Below, one piece after another: positions 19,581-30,907 of a stretch of DNA of 60,000 nt. The stretch is from Lineus longissimus (Eukaryota > Nemertea > Pilidiophora > Heteronemertea > Lineidae): assembly GCF_910592395.1 (NCBI RefSeq), contig NC_088308.1:3226001-3286000 (forward strand). The letters are read 5' to 3'. The notes beneath the pieces were generated by a model, which saw only the letters and a program-made list of their open reading frames with translations, made no database searches and had not been told where the DNA came from. How positions within the stretch are numbered: the stretch's first letter is position 1; each line of letters begins with the position of its first letter. A program made the position numbers and the translations under genes.

Positions 19581-21637
19581 CAGGGACTTTTTATGCGTTC
19601 GTGAATAGAAACGCAACATATGCGATCGGATTAGACGACCGAGAACAAAGTAATGGCTCATTTATCATGATATAATGCTGGATTTGCTCGGAATTGTTGA
19701 TGTGGCATGGAGATAGGACGCGTGGCAACAACTATTATCAAAATGCAAAAAGTATACATGCATGTATGAGTTACTACAGTTCAGATAATTGAGCGACATT
19801 TTTGTTTCACACAAGCTTCAGATAACCAAGTTGAGATTTTTTTGTGTGGTTGCCACTTTGATGGAGGACCTGCCAGCAATAAATAACAGTTGTTTTTAAT
19901 CGAACGTTGCCTTCGCTGGTTCGCACTCTTTTTTTGTAGGAAAATCCATGTTTTGATTACATTGTGCCAGCTTATAGGTGAGGAATTTGTAAGCACTTCT
20001 GCCAAGAAATTTTAAGGGAAAGTCATGGTGAGCATTGTAAATCTGAGATCTTTTTCGTAAGGGCTTGTTTGTTAATTGATAGACGGAGATTACCTCATTA
20101 ATTGCTCAGCTACACAAAATTGCCAAATAATTACACTGACTAATTATGGTCGTACCCATGCAAGCCTCAAGCTGGATGACAAGATGACAATTAAGGTATA
20201 GACATCTTGGGCTTGATTTTAAAATATATCAACAAACAGAATTTCGGTCGATTTCGAAATAGAACACGATCTTTATCTAGATATTCGCCCCGTATTGTGT
20301 CAAATTCTGACATGTCTCATGAAAACGCTAATGAAATAATTTAGAATCATTCGAACTTCTTCAAATTCACTTATGACATTGACAAGATATAGGACTACAC
20401 TACTGCAAAGTTTGATGAAACTTTTTTTAAATCACGAAAATGTATGTAAACAGAATGTACACGGATCCTATCGCAGATTTAATTGTATCCTGAGCCCGCT
20501 CCTGGCTCCCCTGTCGGTGGCTATCGATACTACATAGTACGCACATGAAACGTCCTCACAGGAGTAATGCCGCGAGAATTTGTATATATTGGTCCTGGGT
20601 ATGTAAGGCTGTTCATGTGACGATAAGCTGTGATCGGCAACGGTCGTCAGCACCATGCTTAGGGTTCATGGATTAACTCGTCCCCAGTTTCCCCCCTAAG
20701 AAGTGGGGGAAATTTCCACCCCCCTGCAAGACGGGGTAATTTTTAATTTTAAGCAATCGCGTAGTTCCACTTTTTTAGCTCTGGTGGCGCCAACTGAGGT
20801 CCTGTCAAAATTCATTGGCCTACCTGAGGCTGACGAGGAAACTCACGAAACTCTACAGGGGGGCCCAGAATGGGCCGAATTTACAAAGGGTGTTTAAGAG
20901 TTAGACGCGTGTAAATTCTACATAATCAGTTTCAGGGCCTAATGCGGTTTTCATGAAGAAACCCTGCAAGGCCCTGACTCTGTCTATTCAGACATTAAAC
21001 GCTGTTTTAAGCTAAACACCATTTGTAAATTCGGCCCCATGTGTCCAGATCCAGATCTATCCCAACGTAGTGCACCATGCTTCTACATTGTGGACCTAGT
21101 CTCCACCCTTAGGAAAAATGTGTCTCATTTTTACATGGTGAATACCTGATACTGAGGACAGAAAAACCGAAAACAAGAAGACCAAACGTCGAAACGAAAC
21201 CAGACGGGTGGGAGGGACGAGACAATGAAAAACCTGATTGTTCTTACATTGCCGGCAATGCATCAGAAGATTACGAACCAGTTTGAAACAAGACTTGTCA
21301 TATGATTTCTTGCCATCCCTGGGGTTAGAATATGTACATCATCTCCTCTCTCTTCTCGTTTTGGCTTTCCTCAGTCATTCACTGATTCACCGATTTTCGA
21401 TCCGCATTTTCAATCTAACTCAAATCCCTCGTCAGCAAAATCAAATTACCTCTCATAAAATGTTACTGAGCTTGAGTGAAAGACGACGACGTTCATTAAA
21501 CAATATGCGAAAATTGAGTTGTTTTTCACAAAATAATTAATTGCGCCCTATCGCCTGTGGGCATCAACAAACGAGCTCAAGAAGCGCATTTCTTAATTTG
21601 GGTCAAATCAGTTTTGGTGGGGAAGGCGATGAGGCTG

Positions 21638-22305
21638 CCTTTGATCTTTTACGAAGGAAACATCTCTGATTACGCCGATTACGCCCCACCCTTCCCGTAA
21701 TCTGTTCTAGCCCCAAACCTCGCTGGGAATAATTACGAGGTGACGTTATGCTGGTTATCCCGTAGATGGGTTTGCTGGTAATGAGATGCATTTAGTGTTT
21801 CTGGGAGATTGGGTTAGTTAGCCTGTGATCATTATAACTAGATTGTCCGATATTGAACATGCAATTAGCTACAAATCAGGCACTGAATCCGTAAATGAGT
21901 TGTCCTCGCGATAGAAAAGTCATTCGATGCGCAACTCGTTGTCGACACTACAGTAGAGAGTTTGCGCACCCGATCGGATCTCATCTTCGAAGTTGGATTG
22001 CAGTTATCTCGTGATACACCCCATATGCAGACTTTAAAAGTCTGCAACTGACCCTGGTGTGCGATGCTAGCATCTGAGACCAGTTGCCGATGCCCGCACA
22101 TCATTGAAAGCAAGGGTCGGGTGTGAACACTTTTGTTTCATCGAGCCTTTGCGCCAAATGAAGGGGGAAATCGGATCATGCTGTACGCTTTGTAAATTTC
22201 CGCATACGGGCAAAAGACGCTTTGGCCATCGATGTTGTTTACTCAAGCAATTAGAGTTCGATAATTGTTAAACCACATGACTGTTGACAGAGTCACGATC
22301 AAAGG
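21638..22305. promoter_or_regulatory. Two TCF/LEF consensus sites
   Basis: CCTTTGATC at 21,638-21,646 and GATCAAAGG at 22,297-22,305, both exact SCTTTGATS matches. Part of the wider enrichment around Axin; a regulatory role is inferred. Confidence 0.35.
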
Positions 22306-22609
22306 GTTCGAGCGCGATGTAGCAACGTTCAAGTAACAATCGCGCGTGTTCGCGATGCTTGCATTCAAAACACAGCGTTAATTAACAACAGAATAATTAT
22401 CAGGCGTAAAAATTTATGTTTTCTTTATTGAGGGACTTCAAACAAGCCGAATGAATAAATAATTAGAAGGCCACCTGGTCGGACCAATACTGAAAGCTGT
22501 TAGTCCACTTAAAACAACAATGGAACGATTTTTCACAATCTCTTCTCATCCCGTTAAAGGAAATTGCAGTATCTTCGTTGGCTTATTATAAACCGCGGGA
22601 TGCGGAATA

Positions 22610-23099
22610 CGAAATCGCGAGATGCCAACCTCGGTGAGAGTACCATGCGCCACAGAATGTACTGCAAATATTGAAGCTGACTCGGAGGACATTCATGAGA
22701 CCGAGGCTGCAGTAGGGAGATATCGTTATTCTGATTCCCCTCGATAAGGATGCTTTCTTGTCGATTCACGTAAACTGTCACAAACCATTTCCGTTGTGGC
22801 CAATTTTTCCCTGTTGAATTTTCAGATTCCATAGCTGCCGTGATACTAAAGCTACTCTACTCTCCTATCGAAAGAGCAAAAGCCGACACCTCTTGTTCTG
22901 CAACAACATACTCAAATACGCAAATAATATTCCAAATGTGGAAGCGTACGAGGCCTGCCGCAAACCGCACAGGTGCCATTGTACTGTCTTCGGCCCCAAT
23001 AAAGATGTTCACGGCAGCGTCGGAAGTGGTGCTTGTCATACACCAGCGAGACAGAAATTCTTGGGGCAATAAATAATGATAACTCATCTCGCGATTTCG
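22610..23099. repeat. Inverted-repeat block with CGCGA-rich ends
   Basis: CGAAATCGCGAGATG at 22,610-22,624 is repeated as its exact complement at 23,085-23,099. The similarity extends imperfectly outward (GCGGGATGCGGAAT against GCGAGATGCG). It looks like a non-autonomous element of about 0.5 kb. No transposase recognised inside. Confidence 0.45.
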
Positions 23100-24194
23100 C
23101 ATCTCGCGTTATGCCATCTCGTTCATCTTCTTGAGCATAGCAACCTTGTCAATTCCGCGCCGGGCGAATACATTGCTCAGAAGTAACATCTCCGAGCGCA
23201 ACTCTGTCGCTTCATCGCGGTAAACGTGCACAATCGGCACTCTCAAGACAAAGGATGTGCAGAGGCGACATTACCTCAGTGTTGTATACATAACGTAATA
23301 AATATATTGCTTAAAAATCAATGAAAAATGCGATTCTCATAAAATAGACGCGTTCAAATTCCATGAAACTGCTCTTATCTGTTTTTATTGACCATTGACT
23401 CTCATATGGAAAGGTCACTTTGATATTTTCTTTTTTTTTCATACGGATACAATAAAAAACTATTGCGATTGTAACTATGCAAACATACTGTAATATTTTA
23501 ATCGTATTGATCTTGGTGACTCCCCTTATCGCCTAGATCGGCCAGACGGTGACGCTCCGCTACGTCACTGACGCCCAGCCTTCGGCCCAGAAGCCCGCGA
23601 AGCCAGTCGCAAAAATATAAATGCTTTCATCAATGGCATTATCGGCAGATATCAGGCAAATATTAGGCAAACGAGCAAGAAATACAATTAGGTAAACAAA
23701 GCCGGTTGGTTCCATTGGCATTGATCGGACTAGTATAATGAATGGTCCTTTTCTAAACACTAACTCATTTAGGTCGCGGTGTCCTTTGAAGTGGGGGATT
23801 AGATTGGCTTGAGTTCCGCGTTCTCGACGGGTTTTTCAAGGCATTAGCTAGCTTCAGTGCGTGCAATCCGCTACTAGCCACTGTTGATCCGGGGTTAGCT
23901 ATTGTTTAAATGTGCACTCCGTTGTCGCGCTTGTGGACTTTCTCTACAACTGCCCGCTTTGATCTTCGAAGCATTCAGCAAGGCTTACCGGGTCGGTCTT
24001 TTGTTGTCGACAAAGATATTAAGGTAAACAGTACCTAGAGTAATTCCAATGATGTAATGTCCCGCCGAGGGCTTCGACGAGGGCTTCGACGACAAATCAA
24101 TTAAAAAATTGTCAAGTGGAAGTCTCGATCCATGCAGTCGGGGCCAACATGAAAAAAACGTAATTGTTCCTTTGTCACGCATTATCCTGATTGC

Positions 24195-24262
24195 TTATAT
24201 CACATAAAAACATGATTGTGTAAATTCATACAAAAACGTGATTGCCGAATCACATAAAAACA
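24195..24262 (+). repeat. Short degenerate tandem repeat
   Basis: Three near-copies of CACATAAAAACATGATTG, about 24-30 bp apart. Confidence 0.5.
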
Positions 24263-25128
24263 GATGCCATGGTGTTTTGGCTCAAGTAGGTTAGATCAGT
24301 TCAGCTTCATGGTACTCAAAGCATGGTGGGCTGATCAAAATAGAAAGATAAATCAAAGGAGGATCACCCTCGAAAATCAATCAGTCGTGTCCTTCTCACT
24401 GAGCTAGTCGGAGTGTTGGTCTGAGGTTCCGGATGAGGGTGGATGCTAGATACACTTTCTGAGACTCCACACCATCAAAATGTAAGGTGGCCCAGTCGGA
24501 ACATCGACTGCCGCGCAGGGGTGAATGAGAGGCGACGCATCCAGCCGCGTTCACGCTTCGGTGCTCAACATCTTTTGGTGCAGCAGTGGCAAGAAAATGA
24601 GAAGGCGGGCTTCTCTTGGACATTGTATTAACGCTAAGAATAGAATAGAGTGGGCTGCCAAATTGTTTCCCCTCCATGGGCCGCTGTGTATCCGGCATAC
24701 AAAACGTCGACACCGCGCACTACTGAAATTACAGCACAATACATAACTCGGCCATACGTAAAGACCCGCGCCCATGCATGCTATCGAACTATCTTGATCC
24801 CCGAGTGTTATTGTGATTGTCGAAGTATGTAAATCTTTAGAATAATCTCTCATCAAAATCTACTTCTACCTGTACGGAGAAGTTTGTAATGGTTTGCCCT
24901 AAGAAAGGGTGGGCAGGTAGTGAGATATTCTATCCTAACCACGAGTACATCTAAGGTGTTCGCGGAAAAATATTAGAGGTAAACTCACAAATCATTCAAG
25001 ATATCAATTCAGACACAATTTAGGGAATATAGAGGTGCTTTCGATAGTAATTACTCTCATAGACACCCCTTCAAAAATGGAAAGAGGAAACCCATTTCTC
25101 TTGCTTTATTGAGTCTAGCCCCACTCTG

Positions 25129-25299
25129 ATTGGCGCGGTGACTTCTGAGAGAAGGACGTCACTAGTTCAACACTGTCGGCGGCCGGCATGTGGCTTTGAT
25201 GTTTATATGCTAGAACTTTACATACGTCCAACTAGTTTTTACTAAGCGAGTTCTACTTAAATACGATGTGTACACGGATCTAAGCAGTGAATTTTGAAG
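25129..25299 (+). promoter_or_regulatory. Candidate Axin promoter and non-coding first exon
   Basis: Local features: ATTGG (inverted CCAAT) near 25,129, a CRE-like GACGTCAC at 25,155-25,162, a GC-rich patch, TCF/LEF site GCTTTGATG at 25,193-25,201, and a strong splice donor AAG/GTAAGG at 25,300. The first Axin coding exon is preceded by an acceptor and so needs an upstream non-coding exon; this is one plausible source. Purely inferential. Confidence 0.25.
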
Positions 25300-28200
25300 G
25301 TAAGGGGACGGGAAAAGGTTTGTTTTCCGATTCTAAAGCGGATATGGGGAAAAGAGAGGCATTTATCAGACGATCTACTATAATTAAACCTTCAAGCTAT
25401 GGGGGAATTTTATGAGGTGGGCCTTGGCATGGCATGGAAACTAGATTTGCTTGTTTTGCTTATTTTCTCCTCCAGGATTCCATTAGATTATTTCTATGGT
25501 TGTTAAACCATGGAGAGCATACATTCATTTGAAAGGCCTACCATGCCATCCATTGAACTTTTGACAGGACCAAACAGTGACTCTGTGCCATTCATGCTCG
25601 GATCTACACCACTGAACACTGTGCTCACACAATCATCATGATATAAAACTCTCTTGAGCTTGGTACCTTGGTCATAATCTTTTATAGGCCATTTTATGAC
25701 CATGCTGGCCCTATCCTGATCCATTATAGTTTAGTGATGTGATGTTTTCTTGGTTGGAGGAAAAGGTTGGGTTGTGTCTGATCTTTGTTACTTGTTGTTA
25801 GGAAGGCAACTTCAGAACAAGACATCCAGGCATCTTGATAATTATCAGATTACTGTTGGACAAGTAAGTTTTTGCAGAGTTTTTGAGCCCTCTTGACACT
25901 AGGACCAACTTGATAATGTCCTCTGAAAAAGTTTGCATATAGTGTTCTGGTGCCATGTAGCCTAATATCAGTGTTTCTGGTCAGGCCAACACTGGTACTC
26001 ACTGGTAGGCCTAATTGTAGGTTTTGTCTCTATAGTAATGATTTTTGCCCTATAACATTCCAATTGATTTCATCATTCCCATTCAATCTCCCATCCTGAT
26101 ATAACCAGTGGTTTTAAATAGGCCTGATCTCAGGATGTCAATCTCCGGGATTCAGTCTCAATTATCTTGTTGTTTTGTGGAGGGTGGTGAGGAAGGGGTT
26201 AATCCACTGAATGAGTGTTCCTCCTCTTTTCAAACACTTCAACCACAAGTTCTCAAAAGTTTTTGCCACCTTAGCAAACAGAAGATCTTCTGCACTTTGA
26301 CCATAATGTCTTCATTTTGCTCTATCGATCTATCCATTGAAGAAGAAAAGATGGTCTATCTTTGAACTTTCTTAGTGTTTGACAGATTCACTGTAAATGG
26401 CCAAAGTGAGGCTGAGGGTCCTGAAGGGCATGTCAAGAGATCCCTCAACTGAAGCGCAAGTTCTTAGTGACGGAGAGCCTTTCATTTATGATTTCACATT
26501 GGTGATTAATGTACTTGTTCTATCAATACCTATTTAGTCTGAAAACCATCGGGAAATAAGCGAAAAACAATCCAAACAGGATAAAAACGCGTTAAGAAGT
26601 TTCCCACTTTTATCTTATTGGCCTCCCGTACGGAGCCCACTGATTTGCATAAAATGATGGCGTCCTCGTGCATGTCATGTTCGCTGTGAGGGCTGGCGCT
26701 AAAAACCAATACCACTACTCTATTATCTTTGAACCATGATTTATAATATCGGTATGTATAAAAACTACAAGGTATTTTTGGTTGAATCAATGTTTTACTT
26801 TAGCATTTCGGTGTTCCTACGCCGCGCAGGCGACGCCTAAAGTTGAACATTTTTGAGCACTTTTCAGTTGGTTGCCTACACATAGCGGTATACACTGTAG
26901 TGCGTTAGTTCGGTATGCTTTTATGTATGGAGCGTGCATGCTCGCAAATCACAAAGATCAAAGGAATAAAGTTTGCCTTGTGGGGGAACTTGTAGAAGTG
27001 GGGGATGAGGGATTGTTATACATGCATCCGTCAAGTGAGTGCGTTTTTTGAAGCTGGATTTCGCAGTATATGTGAGTTTAGGATCGCTGTTTTTGGATGA
27101 GGTATTTTTGGCATTTCTTGCATGTGTGACTTCTCCTGTATAATGTAGTGTAAATGCACTAACTACCTCGAATTTTTTGGGGACATTCTAGGGATCTCGG
27201 CTTTAAGTTTTGGCTAACTTTGTGTGTTGTGTTGGCGAGGTTTGTTGTAATCCCAGTAGGCCCTAGTGAGTAAAACTGGGTAGAATATATACGGTTGGCA
27301 AAACATGACCGCCCAGGGCCTCCAGTCCAGCCTCACAATTCGCTCACAGGCATACTTCACAAGATACCTGCCATCCGGCGTTCACCCCTTATTTTCAACT
27401 CTCCGTTATTCCCGATACCAAACTCCAGTGAAGGGACGTGCATTATTACCAGATGCTGCGTATGCAAATGTGACCAGCTGTCAGAAGGGGTATATAGTGG
27501 TAGGGATAATTAAAAGTGAAGCCAGCAAAAGGGTGGAGATTTGAGAATGTTGTACTCACTGGAGGGGGGGCCCTATCAAAAATTCAGGGTACAAGTATGC
27601 TCTACACATGTAATTGCGAGTGGGACATTTACATCAGACAGGTCATAGGTAGTTCTTGGACCAGTTCTCCATAAATCTAAAATCCCCCATTGTCTCTTCA
27701 AGTCTTCTTGGCTTTTGATTTGAAAGCCTGCTCTTCCTCTATATATCGAACTTATTTTTTAATAGTTTTGTTATCGGAGTTGGTGAGTTGATTTCTGACT
27801 TGGCTCCCCTTATCCAATACATGATTGGTCACTTGCTGATTTGTAAGGTGAACAGAAGGCCTTCCCTAGCATAGTAGCAACATCATTTTGACCTGAGGTT
27901 ATGCAGAACTACCCCAGCAGAAAGAATCAATTAATACCAGTACGGTAGGCACTGCTTTCCTAACATCTCAAAGAAATCTTTTAGGTGCAGAAACATCCTT
28001 TGGAAAAGTTTGAAACCTGTTAAACAGTGGCTGATCAAAAAGGGATACTCTCACCAATGTGCTACTCAACTCAGTTATTGGCCAATTTCCATCATAGTAC
28101 ATGCATAGAAGTTGTTTTGGAGTGATGAAGAATACCAATTTTGAATGGCATGCTTTGTTCCCTATCCCATTCTTTGGTGAAGAAATCACAAACATACTAT

Positions 28201-28821
28201 ACTTGTGCTCCATACTTTATAGCTCTTCAGTGATATGAACTTAGATAACTTTTACGGGTATTTACTGTTTGATGGTAAAGTTAGGTTATCTTTCATTTAT
28301 GCGATGAAGAGCTATGTACATATCAACCTTGTGCAAAGAATTGTTGATAAATGAGTATAGTTTTTTAGCCTGACTCTAGCAGATAGGAAGCTGAAATTGA
28401 ATTATGCTTTGAACTGTTGCATGAGAAAGAATGTGGTGTTGAGCAATTGAGCACAATGTGTCGGAATTTATATTTATGGCTAGTATATTAATTGTCTCCA
28501 ATGTTTGGGGTGATGGGGATGGGGTGTGTCTTTCCTTTCACAGGCAGATCTTGTAACTTAGAATTGGAGCTAGAATCAAGATTGCGCCAAAATGATTGTC
28601 CAATTGCGCTCTTTGATGCTCAAGATTATGTCCATCCCATTTCCGTGGTGGCCATTTTTTACAGTTTCCTTCTGTATCTAATCTTGTTTGATCCTCATTC
28701 ATGAGGTGCAATAATATCCCTTGCCTGATCCCCAGGCTAATCAGTCATTGCTCTTTCTGACCAAAGTTCATGTTAATTTGTTAACGCAGAGTTTTGTTGT
28801 ACATCTCTGAGTAACATCAAG

Positions 28822-29494
28822 GCTTTGATCCCTAATCATTGCTAACCTTATACAGTTTGGCTTGAAGAAACATGAACCAACATATTCAGCACATTAGAGG
28901 AGCTTGAGACGCCTTGATAAGATTGTGCTCCTCAAGACTGCATATGGCTGATTAAAGTTATGGCAAATGCCACTCCACTGGTCAGTCTCGATATTAACAA
29001 AGATCAAAGGCGTTCATCACTGGTGTACGGTTTCTGGTCTTTTCACGCCTAATTTGAAGCAAACGTAAATATGATGAGTTCATCAGTGTGTGGTGTCTGG
29101 AGAGTACACTGGCCAGCCTCCCTTAGGCAATCGACACACTAACTGTCTTAGCGTGGTGTTAGGTTTGCCACATCACAGCCTTTGTGGTCAAGATAATAAG
29201 TTGACAAAAGATGTGCCCGAGATGGTCATCTGTGTATTTGGTGTCATGCTTGGGGACATATATACACAGTACAAGGGTAGCGGTCACACCATGATAGGGT
29301 GTCGGATGTTTGCTATCAGTGGTGATATGGTCACTGGAATCAATAGTCTTTTGATATCAAGATGGGTGCTTGGCTGTGGTAATCATGTGTGACTTCAGGC
29401 ACCCATTGGGAGATTTCACCTGTTTTGAGAACAACTAGTGGTCAACTTGGTCATTTAGTTATTGAACTGGCTTCTGGGGTCCGGACATCAAAGG
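28822..29494. promoter_or_regulatory. Cluster of three TCF/LEF sites upstream of Axin coding exon 1
   Basis: GCTTTGATC at 28,822-28,830, GATCAAAGG at 29,002-29,010 and CATCAAAGG at 29,486-29,494, all exact optimal sites within 0.7 kb. The cluster ends 383 bp before the acceptor of the first Axin coding exon. A Wnt-responsive element is inferred. Confidence 0.45.
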
Positions 29495-29876
29495 ATGACC
29501 AAAGCCATCAATTTGAGTTTTATACTGGTGTGATTTGGATGGACATGCAATGACTGGCTTGTAGAAATGCAATCAAGAAATCAAAAGGTCTTCCAGAACA
29601 CCAGTTTTGGGACATTGTTTGATTATGGATGAGAGTCCTTGCTAGAAAAATGGGGATCTTTGTGTCGTATTTGCAGGAAACCACCCTTAAATGATGTTTG
29701 TTTCTTCAAATGGACAGCATCTTAACAGCATCTTAACTAAGAGAGTGTATGCCAATCCGTTTATCAGTGACTGAGTGTGATAGCACTGAAGTAGAATAAC
29801 GCATTGTTATTAGTTTGAATTAAAAGTAGTTGTATGATATTTTTCACATTTGAAATCATTCTTTCTTATCTTTCAG

Positions 29877-29963
29877 ATGGCCAGTTGATGTTTCGTGCAG
29901 AATTGGTGAACCGATGGTGTGCTGTGTGGTGCAATCTGAGAGTTCTCAGGCACAGCATTAGCC
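29877..29963 (+). other. Axin 5' UTR segment with two upstream ATGs
   Basis: Begins after acceptor ttatctttcag. A 3-codon uORF occupies 29,877-29,888. A second uORF starts at 29,888 and runs 28 codons to a stop at 29,972-29,974, overlapping the Axin ATG (29,964) in another frame. If both are in the mRNA they should lower initiation. Confidence 0.6.
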
Positions 29964-30907
29964 ATGAGTATTGAGGCGCCACAGTTTCTGAACGATGCTG
30001 GGGGTACATTCGCTGAGGATGCTCCTAGACCCCCGGTTCCTGGGGAAGAGAATGATCACGGGAGTCACGGGAGTAATAGTGGTAACTCCACGCGGAGTTA
30101 CAATTCGTTAAAAAGTCGAGGATCTAGTAGAAGTTCAGGAAAAAGGATGAGTGAAGTTAGTCATTCGCCCGCGGCGACTCCGCGGCAGTCAAGTTTAAAG
30201 GGGGTGATTTTGTGTGATGATGATGCCCCGCTGGGTTTTGAACCTGAAGGGAGTTGCTCAAATTCCCCCCAGTTCACTGAAAATAGTACTCCTTCCTACC
30301 TCAAATGGGCTGAGAATCTGACATTTCTATTAGAGGATAGTGATGGTGTGAAATTGTTCAAGCAGTTTTTGTGTACTGAAAATTGTGCGAACACGTTAGA
30401 TTTTTGGTTTGCTTGTCAGGGATTTAAAAATAATGTGCCTCCGAATGATGTTCAGAAAATCCACCAGTTAATAAAATTGATCTATCGGAATTATATACGA
30501 GGTGAAACGACAATAGCCATTAAGGCTGACACCAAGAAAGCAATCGTGGACAAAATCAGTAAAAAGGAGCAACTGGATCAAATGATATTCGATGATGCTC
30601 AAACAGAAATCGAAGACCAAATGAAAAACACGCTCTACCCATCATTTCTTAAGTCGGAGTTATATGTGCAATATGTACAAAACGGTGGTGAGAGCCCAAA
30701 GACCAGTACGACTGCTAGTTCAAGTGGTTCGAATAGTGTGCGACCGCTTTCAGGAATATTACCCACAGTTCATGAGGATTCAGAGTTACAACAAGCGGAT
30801 ATCAATGCAAAAGTGACTACTGCCTTGACGAAAGGAGCGTTATTAGCAACAAGTCTTTCGCGTGCCCAGTTCAGTGGTGCTAGAAAAGTCAACGAAGGAG
30901 TATCAGG
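29964..30907 (+). CDS. AXIN1: Axin coding exon 1: tankyrase motif and RGS domain
   Basis: 944 nt, 314 codons plus two bases. ATG at 29,964 has G at -3 and is supported by the conserved N-terminus (MSIEAPQFLN, aligning with vertebrate MNIQEQGFPL). Between motif and RGS lies a Ser-rich stretch (about 33-80). After RGS comes SESPKT-like GGESPKTSTT. Donor gtacgt at 30,908; the open frame continues 126 nt into the intron but is not homologous there. Confidence 0.95.

Larger units (their letters stand above)
18599..29876. other. Intergenic interval between divergent peflin and Axin
   Basis: About 11.3 kb with no convincing coding exon. It must contain the peflin promoter and probably the Axin promoter and non-coding first exon. 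Contents: a LINE relic (19,028-19,225), an inverted-repeat block (22,610-23,099), a short tandem (24,195-24,262), a CRE/E-box group (19.36-19.58 kb) and nine exact TCF/LEF consensus sites. Open frames of 60-105 codons here resemble no known protein. Confidence 0.6.
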
